Shown here piece after piece: positions 32,325 to 43,800 of a stretch of 64,000 nucleotides of DNA. The stretch is from the NCBI GenBank assembly GCA_033296885.1, contig MU863895.1, positions 248,001 to 312,000 of the forward strand, written 5' to 3'. The stretch comes from Triangularia verruculosa (taxonomy: Eukaryota > Ascomycota > Sordariomycetes > Sordariales > Podosporaceae). The notes under the pieces are model-generated. The model was given only the letters and a program-made list of their open reading frames with translations, was not told where the DNA came from and made no database searches. A program made the position numbers and the translations under genes. Each line of letters opens with the position of its first letter. The first letter of the stretch is position 1.

Positions 32325-34665
32325 CTACTCATCATCTTCCTCTTCGTCTTCCTCGTCTTCATCATCGTCATCAAGCGACATGTCGATCTGCACGCTCCCC
32401 TCGTCATCACTATCGCTGTCGCTGTCGTCCCCTTGTTCGGTCTTGGTATCAACCGCCACCCTCTTGACCTTTGTCTCCTCCACCTCGTCAAACGTCCCGC
32501 TGCTCTTCCGCTTCAGTGGTGACGCAGCCCGTTTCTTGAGAACGGTTGTTTCTGTCTCTTGGACGGTTACCGCGAAGGGGTTGACTTGGTTTTTTTCTTC
32601 GACTGCTGTGTCGATTTCCATCTTTTCATTTTGGTTTTCTGGTACGACGGTGCCCCAACCGGAGACGACGACCTTCTTCTCTTCAACGATAGTCTGTTGT
32701 GGTTGGTCGGGGTGATCAATAAGCGCATCGTCCATCTCCTGGTCTGAATTCTCGGTTTGGAGTTGCTTCTCCGCGAGTAAATCGTCCAAGTTGGCGGTGG
32801 GGTCGTAGTCATCTGTGTTCAGCTGGGCGTATCGGCCGGCGCGGACGAGGTTGCTGCGGACGACTTCGACTTCTTTACTAGTGCCGAATTTCTGGACGAG
32901 GAAGGGGAGGATGGAGGGGTAGTATCTGCCTCTGGTGTCCTTGTAGGGGTGGAGGACGGAGGCTAGCATGGCGTTTTTGTTGGATGACAGGATGGCGGTG
33001 CGGTCGAGGAGGGAGCGGATGTCGGGGGAGAGGTGGGTTTGGGGGAGGTGGGAGAGGAATAAGGGTAACAGGGTGGTGGCGGAGGCGAGGTGGGAGGTAG
33101 ATAAGGGGGTGAATAGGGAGACTGGGGTGGCGGAGGGGGTGGAGAGGAAAGCATCGGCGTTGCCTTGGACGGTTTGCTTGCCTTTTTCGACTGGGGTGGA
33201 GGGTTTGGGGGTGTCGTCTAGGTGGCCTGCGGATAAAAGGATGTCGTGGCATGTTTGTTGGATCAAGGGGGTTAAAGAGTCGACGGTTAACCGTGGGAGG
33301 GTTGGGCCGGCGAGGGTGAGGAGGGGCGAGGTGAGGTTGTAGACTTTTTCCCTGACGATGGGGTTGGTTTTGTGGGAGGAGAGGACGCGGACGGTATGGT
33401 CGATTATATCGGTTGAAAGGGGGAGGGCGGAGTCAGCTAGGCGACGGATGGTTGAGCCGTGGAGGCGGAGGACGGCGGTGTGGATGTCTGAGAGGACAGT
33501 CCAGAGTTCGGATTTCTCGTCGCGGCTGATGGAGGGGTTGGTTTGCATTGCTTCTTCTGAGCCGGCGGTAGGGGGTGTGACGAGGGTGAGACGGGTGGTG
33601 AGGTCGAGGAGCTCGCCGACAGGAACAGTGACCGGGGCTTTGGTGGGGTTGTCGAGATATTCAGCGAGGAACTCGAGGAGGCCGACGAGGCGCTCGGAGC
33701 CAGGTGCGATGCCCTCCCAAGAGGGGAACTCGTCGACAGACTCACCGCCGCCAGAGGGGTCCAGTTCGTTGCGGATTTGCTGGGGACGGTATCCAGTGGA
33801 AGACTCCCAGGATTCGACGACACCGCGGAAGATCTGGTCGGCGGTGGCATGGCAGTCGAGGATGGCAGCTTTGATGGACTTGGCCCATTCGTCACTGCTG
33901 CCGTTCTTTGGAGCAGTGTAAGAGAGGAGGATGAAGAGACGGCGAGAGCTTTCCCGGAGGGTGTGAGGAACCACAGCAGAGTCCGAGGTGGTAGGGGCGA
34001 TGTAGGTCCTGAGGGCGCTCTTGATTTGGCCGGCAAAGGGGCGAAGAGTGGTGGGATAGAGCATCACTAGCTTTGATAGAGAGCTGGTAACAGTCTCGAT
34101 AACACTAGTGGGAGTTGATGGAGACTTGGCCAGCTGCAGACAAGCGGTAACAAAGCTAGGAAGGGTGGGAGTAGCCATCTCTCTGATCAGGGTTGGGTAG
34201 CCTTGAAGAAGCATGTAAATCTTGGTCAAGGTGATGATGGCCAACTCCTTAGAAGGAAGAGGATCATTTTTCTGCAATGTGTTAGTACAAGATAGTGATG
34301 TTTCGACATGAAAGGATACGCACCTGAGCAACACTGATCAACCCCCGAACCCAGGGGTCGGCAGCCCTGAGGCTCTCCCATCCTCCCACATCGACAACAG
34401 CTTTGATCAAGCAGACAGCAGCAAAGCGTCCAGAAGCATTTCTTCCCGTCAACAGCGTGGTGATGTGTGTCCTGAGCTTGTGAACAAGCATAGGCGTCTC
34501 AGCGCCCTTATCCTTGCCCTTTCCAGCATCTGGCGAGGCAGAGAGTGGTCCGCCACATCTGAGAACATGTCCAACAAGAACCGGGCAGAGTCGTGGCAGT
34601 TGATCAGCTGGTGTCGAAGCTAACCTGCGGACAAGCACCCGCAGGTCTGAAGGTGGTGATGCCAT
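32325..34665 (-). CDS. RIX1: Pre-rRNA-processing protein RIX1
   Basis: This is a component of the Rix1-Ipi1-Ipi3 complex that acts with the AAA ATPase Rea1/Mdn1 on pre-60S particles in the nucleoplasm. Exons are 34665-34324 and 34271-32325 (52-nt intron, GTGCGT donor, GCAG acceptor), giving 762 aa. The N-terminal 200 residues carry the RIX1 signature: SDLRVLVRRLASTPADQLPRLCP, ALVHKLR-like TH and LLTGRNASGRFAAVCLIKAVVDVGGWESL, then ELAIITLTKIYMLLQGYPTLIREMATPTLPSF. The middle is HEAT/armadillo-like helices. The C-terminus has a basic nuclear-localisation-like KKRAASPLKRKS and a long Asp/Glu tail (DDDDEDEEDEEEDDE). The gene is head to head with YPP1, separated by 496 bp. Confidence 0.93.
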
Positions 34666-35161
34666 TCGTTCAAAGCTGCGTGAATTGGTGGTGGATGCGT
34701 TCAGATTTTGTTGCGATGGACCCTTTCCAGGCCAACGATCTCAGCTTTAAATTTCTGTCAAAAACAGGACAGAAACTATTCCCGCGTTCGAGTTGGCGCA
34801 AATGTCGTCTTGTCGTGGTGTTTTACTAGCAAAAACATTTTGAATGAGTTCACTATCTTATCAGTAACTTTCTCGCCAGAGCTACCGAAATGCGGGACCC
34901 TGAACGGTGCCCCTGCAACCACTAAAAACCAGCCAATCCCTGTGCGCGGTTGGGTGCTATTCCTGTTCCTGATGGGCCCGACATCATCACCCCAAGATTT
35001 TGGATTGACCTGGGCTCCATTGGCTTCATTTTAGTGCCCCTTACTTACCTTACGTATCTACCAGGCTGACGTACTCTTTCTCCAACCTTTCAAGAATTCG
35101 CATGCCCTGCCTGACCAAGTCATCGTAGTGCGAGCAGGCTTGCTGGAGGAACACCGCCAAC
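34666..35161. promoter_or_regulatory. Bidirectional promoter interval, RIX1 / YPP1
   Basis: The ATGs of two essential-type housekeeping genes are 496 bp apart and point away from each other. No coding exon is seen in between. No clear TATA box is visible on either side. Confidence 0.55.
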
Positions 35162-38100
35162 ATGCCCGACCCAGTCAAGGCAGCGCATTACATCCAACAG
35201 CTCGACGAGGCCCGTTGCGATGACAACTGGGATGCCGTCCCCGAGCTAGTCCGCAAGGTGCGGAAACATGCCCCTGAACGAGCCTGTACGACTACCCTCC
35301 CGTTCGGTCTTCCTACAGACCATTTACTCATACTGATACTTACTCTTCTCCCAGGCCTCACCCAGTCAGCAACAACCGAACACGCCATCATCAAGGCCTC
35401 GGTGAAGTCCACCCCCGACACCACCCCCTCCTCCCTCGAAGCCGCCTCCCAACTTCCCGCCCTCCTCACCGTCATCGAAAACGAACAAGCCCACCCCCAA
35501 GACCGCTTCCAAGCCCGCGTCTGCGCCGGCTGGCTACACTGGGTTCTAAGAGAATACTCCCTCGCTCTCCAGCGCCTTCCCCGATCTTTCGACGAAGACC
35601 TCCCTGCTAGCGACGCCCCGGTAGAACTATCAGACTGGACCAAAGTCTGCGCCTTGAAGACTGCCTACTTGAGAGCAAATTGCTTGGCCCGTGATGGACA
35701 GCGAAAGGGTGCGCTGGACGCCTTTGAGTTTGCGCTGCCGAGTTTGAATACTGTTTGGAACGCTACACCGGGAGGACCAGCAAGACAGCAGATACGTTAT
35801 TGGGCCGAGTTGTTCCTAACAGAATATTGTATGCTCGCTAGCCAGGCTACACGGGATGGAGAGAAGTCGCTTTCGGAAGGAAACTGTCTTTCTGGTTTCC
35901 GGACATGGGCGAGATACTGGGCCGGCGCGGCGAAGGGAGTTGCAGTCGCAGCACAAGATCAGGCAGGGATTTCTGGGGCGGGAGGATATGGATTCCGGGG
36001 ATCGGTGCCTAGAAGGCAGGTCTGGAGTGAGTATTACTCTGCGCTTTCAGAGATTCTACAAAGGGACTTGGCATATCCTCCTTCTGGGGTTACTGTCCCG
36101 GTATCAAATGGGGAGACGGTTAGTGCTAGAGCACAATTGAGGGCAGAGCTCAAGAAGGTGGAGACGATCTATCAGGGCTTACTGTTCTCTGAGACAAAGT
36201 TCCCCAGGGCGGATGAGGAAAGGGCGGAGGTGGAAGAGTTTGTTGCCAGGGTGATGAGGAACTGGACGATTTTGAATGGAAGGGGTTGGAAGGAGCATGA
36301 TTTGGGGACTGGCGGAAGAGACAGTCTGAGTAGGGGGACGCTGGACACATTGTATGGTGCGGCAACCAAGACATATCATTCTACGGCGATACTGAGGCAT
36401 CTTTTTACGGTACATTTGGCAGTGGCCGAGTTTGATTTGGCCTTTGTGTCGTTTGACAGCTGGTTTGAGCTGGTCAAGAAGGGGAAGGCGAGGGTGGAGA
36501 AGACAGGACACAGAGAGCCGGCGCTGGATGACAACGCGATCGTTTTGGAGACCATCTCTGCGGCCATCGCGGCGCTGTGCAGGTATGGAGGAAGGGAGGC
36601 GGCTGATAAGGCGAGGAAGATCTCGGAGGAGCTGGAGGGGCTGATCAAGGAATGGGCGAATCTGGATCCGGACGGGGCAGACCCGAGAGATCTGGTGCCG
36701 CCGAGATCGGTGGCGTTGGCGTGGCAGAATATTGGGCTGGCGAATGCGCAATGGGCTAGGATGACGTATGAGTCGGAATCGAGGGCGATCTTTCAAGAGA
36801 AGGCGATTCAGTGTCTGCGGTGGTCTCTGTCGCCCGAGTTTGGACATGTGGTGGATGTCAGGGGTGTGTTTGCGCTGGGTGTCTTGTATGCCGAGCAGAG
36901 GAAGTTGTCTGTGGCTATTGAGCTGGTCAAGACGGCTCTGCTGTCGGACAAGGCGATTGAAGAGCACGAGGAACTTCATAATGGGCCCTACTGGAGAGAA
37001 AGGTCTTTGATTCCGCTCTGGCATCTTCTAGCGCTTATGTTGAGTGCACGCCAAGATTATGTCTTGGCTGCGCGGGCGTGTGAAGGTGCTATCGAGCAGT
37101 TCAAAGACCCGATTGTCCTGTTTGGCAGCAGGGACCTGAACGGGGGCTTCAGGAGCGAACACCTAAACGAGGCGGCTGTCGAGAAGGCTGGCGGCGATGG
37201 CATCGTGGACGAAATGGACGACTTCGAGAAGGAGAGCATTCTGGAGATTAAGATGACCCAGCTTGCCATTCTGGAACTCGTCGAAGGCCCTACGGTGGCT
37301 GTCAACGCCAGCACTGAGCTGCTTACCCTGTTTCCAAGGCTGTTTGGGGACCTCGGCGAAACAAAGTTGGAGTTGTCCAAGGTGGAACCTCCCAAGACTA
37401 TGGCCACAATGCGCAGCGTCAGAGATAGTATGTTTGGCGGTCGCGCAACGAAGGGTCATCAGCCGAGGCAAAGCGTAACAACCTCCAGGCCGCAGACTAC
37501 TCAGAGTGTTGCTACTACCACGCTCACTCAGCATACCAGCAGCGAGACGGCCATCGACCCACAGTCTAGCCGCCGGTCTCTAAGGTCGGGCAGTCTCAAT
37601 GGTAGGAGCAGGAACAGTCTCCGCAAGAGAGATCGGAGCGGCAGCCGGCAACGCGCTATGAGCACCGGGCCACCGGTCCCGCCTCTGAACGGTGACAAGT
37701 ATCAGCCTACCTTTGAGGATCCTAATGGTCCTCAGCATTTCACTTTTGCCAGCAGGAGCGTGGCAGGGACGTTACGACCAGAGACGACGAATTCGTCTGC
37801 CCTATCGAAAAGGACGGACGGGCCCTCGGAGGTGGGCACCGGGACTGGAACACTGGAAAGCTTCTCGCCGCTTCTGCCATTTGTGCAATTCTCACAAGAG
37901 CACAGCAAGAGGAAAAGAAAGGGCATTCTCGTCAAGGTATGGCTTACTATCGCCGGCTTTTACCGACGAGCTAGTCTATTGGATGATGCTCAAAAGGCCA
38001 TTGCCGAAGCGCAGAAAATTGTGCAGAGCTTTGAGGGCGATGTCGCCAGCGATACCTCTGGTGCCCTCAACACCAGAACAGCAGGATGGGGCATGGAGAA

Positions 38101-38842
38101 GAGCGTCGAGGCGGTTCTGGCCGATGTCTGGACAGAGGTACGTTTTCACATTCTTCCATCTAGCACACGTATACTAACAGCCTCACAGAAAGGACAACTC
38201 TCTCTCTCCATGGAAAGACCTTACCAAGCCCGCGCAGACTTCGAAACAGCGTTAACCCACTTCCCCGATCACCCTGTCGCCATCGTCGGGCTCACCAATA
38301 TCCTCCTGGATATCTACTCTGAAAACCTCCTCCCCCCTCCAGCAGTTTCCGGGCTTGACCTCGGGGGAGCATCACTCACCTCTGACTCTCACGAGGATCA
38401 TCAGATCTTCGCCTCCCCACCAAGTCGCTACCCTGATCTCCCATCTGAACCCCTCGGTTTGGGCCCCACGAAACATAAACCCGCCTTCAGAAAATTGGAC
38501 AACGAAGAGGTATTCGATTCCGATGACGATGAGGAAGAAGCCACAGGGGGGAGGTCAAGGCTGCTAGGCCCACAGCTCCCACCGCCGTATAAAGCGACTA
38601 GTTTACCGCTTATTGATCGGTTGGCGGCGAGAGACAGGGCGTATGGCTTGTTGTCTGGACTAACGAAGTTAGGTTCGGGGTGGAATTACTCCGAGGCGTG
38701 GTTCGCGCTGGCTAGGGCGTATGAGGAGAGCGGACAGGGGGAGAAAGCGAGGGATGCGCTTTGGTGGGTGGTGGAGCTGGAGGATGGAATGGGAGTGAGG
38801 GAGTGGGGTGTTGTAACTGCTGGTGGAGGATATGTTTTGTAA
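35162..38842 (+). CDS. YPP1: Cargo-transport protein YPP1 (TTC7-like TPR protein)
   Basis: This is a TPR scaffold that, with Efr3, holds the PI 4-kinase Stt4 at the plasma membrane. Exons are 35162-35285, 35355-38137 and 38189-38842, giving 1186 aa. Both introns (69 and 51 nt) are multiples of three and stop-free, so the unspliced frame is open throughout. They are called introns because of their GTACGA/GTACGT donors, CTAAC-type branch site (second intron) and CAG acceptors. Removal restores ERACLTQSATTEH and DVWTEKGQLSLSMERPYQARADFETAL. Helical repeats run through the protein, with clear TPR units at the C-terminus (LSMERPYQARADFETALTHFPDHPVAIVGL and SEAWFALARAYEESGQGEKARDALW). A basic, Ser-rich disordered insert lies at about 750-880. 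Confidence 0.9.
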   Translation: MPDPVKAAHYIQQLDEARCDDNWDAVPELVRKVRKHAPERACTTTLPFGLPTDHLLILILTLLPGLTQSATTEHAIIKASVKSTPDTTPSSLEAASQLPALLTVIENEQAHPQDRFQARVCAGWLHWVLREYSLALQRLPRSFDEDLPASDAPVELSDWTKVCALKTAYLRANCLARDGQRKGALDAFEFALPSLNTVWNATPGGPARQQIRYWAELFLTEYCMLASQATRDGEKSLSEGNCLSGFRTWARYWAGAAKGVAVAAQDQAGISGAGGYGFRGSVPRRQVWSEYYSALSEILQRDLAYPPSGVTVPVSNGETVSARAQLRAELKKVETIYQGLLFSETKFPRADEERAEVEEFVARVMRNWTILNGRGWKEHDLGTGGRDSLSRGTLDTLYGAATKTYHSTAILRHLFTVHLAVAEFDLAFVSFDSWFELVKKGKARVEKTGHREPALDDNAIVLETISAAIAALCRYGGREAADKARKISEELEGLIKEWANLDPDGADPRDLVPPRSVALAWQNIGLANAQWARMTYESESRAIFQEKAIQCLRWSLSPEFGHVVDVRGVFALGVLYAEQRKLSVAIELVKTALLSDKAIEEHEELHNGPYWRERSLIPLWHLLALMLSARQDYVLAARACEGAIEQFKDPIVLFGSRDLNGGFRSEHLNEAAVEKAGGDGIVDEMDDFEKESILEIKMTQLAILELVEGPTVAVNASTELLTLFPRLFGDLGETKLELSKVEPPKTMATMRSVRDSMFGGRATKGHQPRQSVTTSRPQTTQSVATTTLTQHTSSETAIDPQSSRRSLRSGSLNGRSRNSLRKRDRSGSRQRAMSTGPPVPPLNGDKYQPTFEDPNGPQHFTFASRSVAGTLRPETTNSSALSKRTDGPSEVGTGTGTLESFSPLLPFVQFSQEHSKRKRKGILVKVWLTIAGFYRRASLLDDAQKAIAEAQKIVQSFEGDVASDTSGALNTRTAGWGMEKSVEAVLADVWTEVRFHILPSSTRILTASQKGQLSLSMERPYQARADFETALTHFPDHPVAIVGLTNILLDIYSENLLPPPAVSGLDLGGASLTSDSHEDHQIFASPPSRYPDLPSEPLGLGPTKHKPAFRKLDNEEVFDSDDDEEEATGGRSRLLGPQLPPPYKATSLPLIDRLAARDRAYGLLSGLTKLGSGWNYSEAWFALARAYEESGQGEKARDALWWVVELEDGMGVREWGVVTAGGGYVL

Positions 38843-40185
38843 GGGGGGTAATGGACAGAAATGGGAGAGGTGGGAATAATATTGTTTGAAAAGATTCATA
38901 GCGATGCGGGCGGTGCATGAAGGGGGTGATGAGGTGTATATAATATAGAGAAGCAAGTATAAGCAAGGAGCTGGGAGGTCATTGAGGTTTTCACTTAGAT
39001 TAGCAGGTTGGGCATTGCGTTGTTAGGAAGCATATGGGCAGTTAACACAGAGATCGCTTTTAATACTGCCAGTCGGATTGCTTTCTGTTCAGCTATAATA
39101 TTATAAGTAACACCAACACCAACCAAGACTTGACTTCCTGCTGATAGATCACCTTACCTTAGATCACCAAACAACATCACAACCAAAGCGTTTCCTGTTG
39201 TCGGCCAAGAAGGGAAAGTTGTGAGGTTACATTGAGGATGATCTACAGACTCGACACAGTTTGACGATGCACACACCACCCTGCAAAATACCCGGCAGCC
39301 TTCCGGCGTGCTGACAGAATAAGCTTTTCGATGGAAGGGGGGGAGGTGATTCGGGATAAATGGAGGCTCAAACGTCGGGGATCACTGCGGGAAAGTTCCC
39401 TTCGGTGAATTTAAGAGGTGATTTGCGGTTGGTTGTTTGCAAACGGGATGGGTAAAGGCTGGTTTTGGGCAGGGTTTCTTGGGTGTCAAGTCATCATTTG
39501 TACGGCGGCTTGGTGTACTGTAGGTTTGGGTGATGGGATATTCTTTAGCTTGGTGGGAGTCTGTGTGATGAAGATGTTGAAGGTTGGCTAACAGGTAGAT
39601 GCAAGGTGGTGGTTAACCTTGCCCACAGACCCATCATCACAGCTGGCCCTACTGCTTAAGATAAGTTGACAAGCAGTCTGGCCTTTTATCACACAGCATA
39701 CCTAGCTTTGTGATTGCAACTGCGGCTAAGAACACCGGCTTACCAACACCTGCTCCCGAACCCTGGGATCGTCATGCAGTGTATGGCGATCAGGGAGTTC
39801 AGTTCACGATGACAAAGGGACGTTTCTCATTTGACCGAAAGGTAGAGCAGCGCAGAACTGGCATGGCTATGGGTGGCAGGCCTGCCTCGTGCGGATAGCA
39901 CATCCCGTGCCGCTGTCACAGTTGGTATCAGACATCAGACGAAGGGTAGGAGGGTTTCTGTGTGGGCTGTCATGAGGTTAAATCTCCGATGGCCCCAGAG
40001 CAAGATGATACCCAGATTCCTATCCTTCTTTTCCTTCTCTTTGCTCTCACTCATCAAATACCCTACCTATAGCAACCCTGCGTACTCGTCCAAATGACAC
40101 CAACACCCACCTGTCCACCATCACCAGACTTGACACATCCAACTTAAAGCCAGACACCAAACTGCCAACACCAACCTTCATCAAC
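38843..40185. other. Gene-free interval
   Basis: This is the 3' flank of YPP1 and the promoter of the cutinase-like gene. I see no coding motif in either strand. Confidence 0.55.
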
Positions 40186-40899
40186 ATGAAGCCTCCATAC
40201 CTACCCCTCCACCTCCTCCTCACCCTCCCCTCTCCCTCCAAAACAACCCCCATAACCCAACAAAACCCCTGCCCCCTCCTCCACATCCTCTCAGCCCGTG
40301 AAACCACCGCCCCACCTGGCTTCGGCTCCTCCCTCACCCTCACAAACCTCCTCCTCTCAACCTTCAATCATTCCTCAGGTACCTCCCCCCCAATCATAAC
40401 CGCCGAAGCAATCACCTACCCCGCCCTCGGCGCCAACGACGCCGAGTACGCCGCCTCCGTCACAACCGGCACCGCGGCCGTCGTCAAGCAACTGTCTACT
40501 TTCAACGCGCAATGTCCAGAGACAGTTGTAATACTACACGGGTATAGCCAAGGAGGGCAGATAATTGATGATGCGCTTTGCGGTGTACCAGGGGAGGAGG
40601 GTACGAAGGTAGGGAAGCCGCTTGTGGGGAGGGGGGTGCAGAGGAGGGTTGGGGGGGTGGTGTTGATGGGGAGTCCGGGGTTTAATGCTGGGAGGAGGGG
40701 GGATAGAGGGACGGCGAGGACGGGAGGGGTGAGTTGATTTTTTTTTTTTAAATGATGGGACGATAGGATGATTAGTTTTTGTGACGAGGGGGATCCTTTT
40801 TGTTCGGATGGGGAGGAGGAGGGGGTGCATTTGCGGTATGGGGAGGTTTATGGGAGGGAGGCGTTGAGGTTTGTGGTTGGGAGGGTGTTGGTTGGGTGA
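40186..40899 (+). CDS. Cutinase / acetyl xylan esterase (CE5), last exon out of frame by one base
   Basis: This is a secreted serine esterase. Exon 1 (40186-40728) starts with a short hydrophobic leader and the CE5 opening CPLLHILSARETTAPPGFGSS. The nucleophile elbow GYSQGG has Ser121, and RGTARTGG matches the block before the family's intron. A GTGAGT donor follows at 40729. The rest of the catalytic triad is downstream: CDEGDPFC (Asp) and GVHLRYG (His), in a frame that ends at 40899. No AG between 40750 and 40780 joins the two parts in frame; the CTTAG-like acceptor ending at 40775 leaves one surplus T. So there is either an indel next to the T-run (mutation or sequence error) or a rare junction such as GTTTAA at 40680 to AG at 40766. 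That junction keeps frame but deletes a conserved block. Confidence 0.75.
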
Positions 40900-43800
40900 C
40901 TTTCATAGGTTGATGTGGGATTTGTTTGGCTGGTGCTGGGTTATGGGCTGGGGAGGTTTTTACTGGTCATGATGGGATGGGATTTCTAAGGAAATGGGCA
41001 CTGACCGGGTTGAGGTTGTTGGTTTTGAGTTTTCCAGATGGAAGGGTAATGCTATCGGATGAACTGTGTAGCTATCTCTCGGATGGAAGACTCGATGTGT
41101 TCATCTTGTTAGTGGAATTGTGCTTGGGCTTTATGGCAGCTGTGATGTCAGCTTGAGATGAACTCGATGTTGGATGAATAGTAGCCGATAGTGAGTGAGG
41201 CTCAAGCAAAGCCATCCTTGTCCTATGACCACTGTTAACACTATCTTGATAATGGTTTCCAAGATCCGATTTCAAAGCCGTTGAACATTGCTTTTCACAG
41301 CCACCGTCGGAAACGATCTGTATGAATACCCCCACATATCAATTAAATTGTTTGCTATATCGGTTACAAGCGAATCCCACGACATCAACCATGGAACGTT
41401 TGTTTCCTGAAATCCGCTGAAACCTTGATGAACAAGGTCAAAGACCAGGGAAAGAAACGTTTGCTTGGCATTCGCGGGGATGGACGGCTAGGGGCTGATA
41501 ATCTGGCCCCACACAGTCATTGATCTTTCTCTTTCTTCTTTCAAGGCAAGGGAACCACAAACACCACGGCACAATGATCTCAATTTTTTTTTCTATTCGT
41601 ATTCACCGCCTGTTTCTGTCATCATGGCTGACGACGACTTGCAAAGTCTGAGCGGCCAGACAAAAGAGGGAAGCACCATTGTCAAACAATGACCAACTGG
41701 TGGTTGGTGGTCCCTGAACCAATCACGAAGCCTCCCGGCACGGACACACCCATCCCGTCTCAACACCACCACACCGGCCAAGGGGGGAAAGTCCCGCTCG
41801 GGAGAGGCGCTTTTGCTTTTTTCTTCACCTGGAGCAAGACATCAACAAATGCACATCCCAACCACCTGTTTTCTCAAGAACAAAGCATGTGGCTTTGGGC
41901 TGTCTGCTTCGTAGCAAGGCTCACCATTCACGTCACCAACCTCCAGCCTGACCTACGATATAGGTGAAAGATAGTCGAGATAGTGGCGTTTCAAAGTGCC
42001 GGACGGAGACAGGACGGGAGCAGCGAGGCGGGGATGATAGCAGCTTGCTGTACAGTGATACACATCGCAAAGAGGAGGCATTGGTCCCGTCACACGGCTT
42101 TCCGCCTACACGCCGCATCTCGTCCTTCCCGAAAACATCCCACCCTGCTCGATGCTCGCCGCCGCCGACACACCACCCCGCCCACAACACAGTAACTGTG
42201 CTGTGGCGTGGCTTGCCTTAGAAAGGGATTGCCGCAGCAAATCACCTCTTCTCTCTCTCTTCAAAAGAAGAAGAGCGGTGACAAGACGAATCCCGAAACT
42301 CGAGAAGAGAGGGAAAAAAGCTTGCATGCCAAGCAGCGCAGCCTCTTTCTTGTTTCTGTCTTAGTCGTTGCTTGTTCTTGTTCCAAACGTCCCGCATGGC
42401 AAATCTTATCATTGGGTAGGTACCTAGGTAGGTAGGTAAGTATGTACCTAAGGCTCTTTAGGTAAGCAATTTTTGTGAGAAAAAGCTCCGAGACACAAGA
42501 GCCTTCAAGGTGTCTCAAACGAAAAGAGAAGAAGAGGACGTTTATGAATTAAAAGGCCCGTCATCAGATGGCGTAATGGTTTTTGAGAGGCTGCGGTGCG
42601 CATGGACACTGAAAACGTTTGGATCAAGTTTAGGTATATGCCAACTCACTCACATGCAGCAAGTCAAAAAGGTTTGAGTTCGGACGAGCCGGGTGGCTGT
42701 TGTTCTTACCAGCCTCCTGTGACGAAGTGACAGTGACAGGAGGTATTGAGCATATAGGACCTGGGGCGTGTACCAGAGAAGCCGATGACGGTTTAACTAA
42801 TTATGTACGGAGTACTAGCATCGATATATGCAAATGCTGAAAAAGCTTTTGATAGCCACAAAAAGCTCTTCACAAGCCAACCTCATCAACCTTCCAAATC
42901 TCTGCCACACAGACTCTACGATCTTCAGGGTCCAACGCAACATCCGAACTCCTTGCTTCCAAAGTTTCAATACTGACGTACGCATTGAACTGATCCTGTT
43001 TCTTATCAGCCGAAAGCGCCTACATAGAAGCATATGTCTGTCTCTGCGAGGTAAAGTTTCAGATCCCGCTGTGTTACGGTAGGCTTCCCTACTTCTCCCC
43101 CACTCTTTTATGTACGTTTTGCGAGAAGCCGGTTTCCATTCATACAGTCCACAGTCCAGAGGCTGTGTTGTGTTTTGTGTGTAGAGAAAGAGCATTGTGC
43201 GTGCCTCCGCCGCACAGTTTGAATCCTGTTCAGGATGGAGGGGAGATCTTTGTGCCGCACGCCTGCTGCACACCACCCCCTTATTTTATGAGATTAGTCG
43301 GGAATATTTCAACGGAGATATTGGGTAGCTGAGGCAGGACTATTTAAGATGTGGCATTTTGCCCGGTTTCGTTTCTGGTAGTCATCGGCTTTGAAGGTTT
43401 GGCTTGGCTTTACATAGTCTTGACATCTCAAGGCTCGATCTTGGTCTTCTAGAAGTTGCGTGCTTTCTACGGACCCCACCGCTAACACATCAACGGATCA
43501 TGTTTACCAATCAAAACACAACGGACCGGAAGGAATTAGCGGAAGGCGAGGAAGAAGAGCGAGCTTTCAAAGCTTGGTGCCTCTCTTGGCGGGTAGGGCT
43601 GTTGGCGGTTGTTGTTAGTACTAGCATGGAAAGAAAAAGAAGAATTGTGCGAGGCTCTTGGTTTGTTATGTCTCTCTTCTTTCATCAAAAAACGTTTCCC
43701 TTTCCCTGCAGCACATGTTTCTGCTGCCCATGAGCGGTACTGCGCAGAAAAAGAAGAAGAAAAAGGGGGGAAACAGGTTGTTGTTGTTGTCGATTGACCG

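Noticed and set aside
40680..40766. GTTTAA-AG intron that would keep the cutinase gene in frame
   Set aside because: It would delete the conserved FNAG...RGTARTGG block, and GTTTAA is a poor donor next to a perfect GTGAGT.
42815..43276. 153-codon minus-strand frame in the 41-45 kb gap
   Set aside because: No family motifs, overlapped by an equally open plus-strand frame, and no supporting splice signals.
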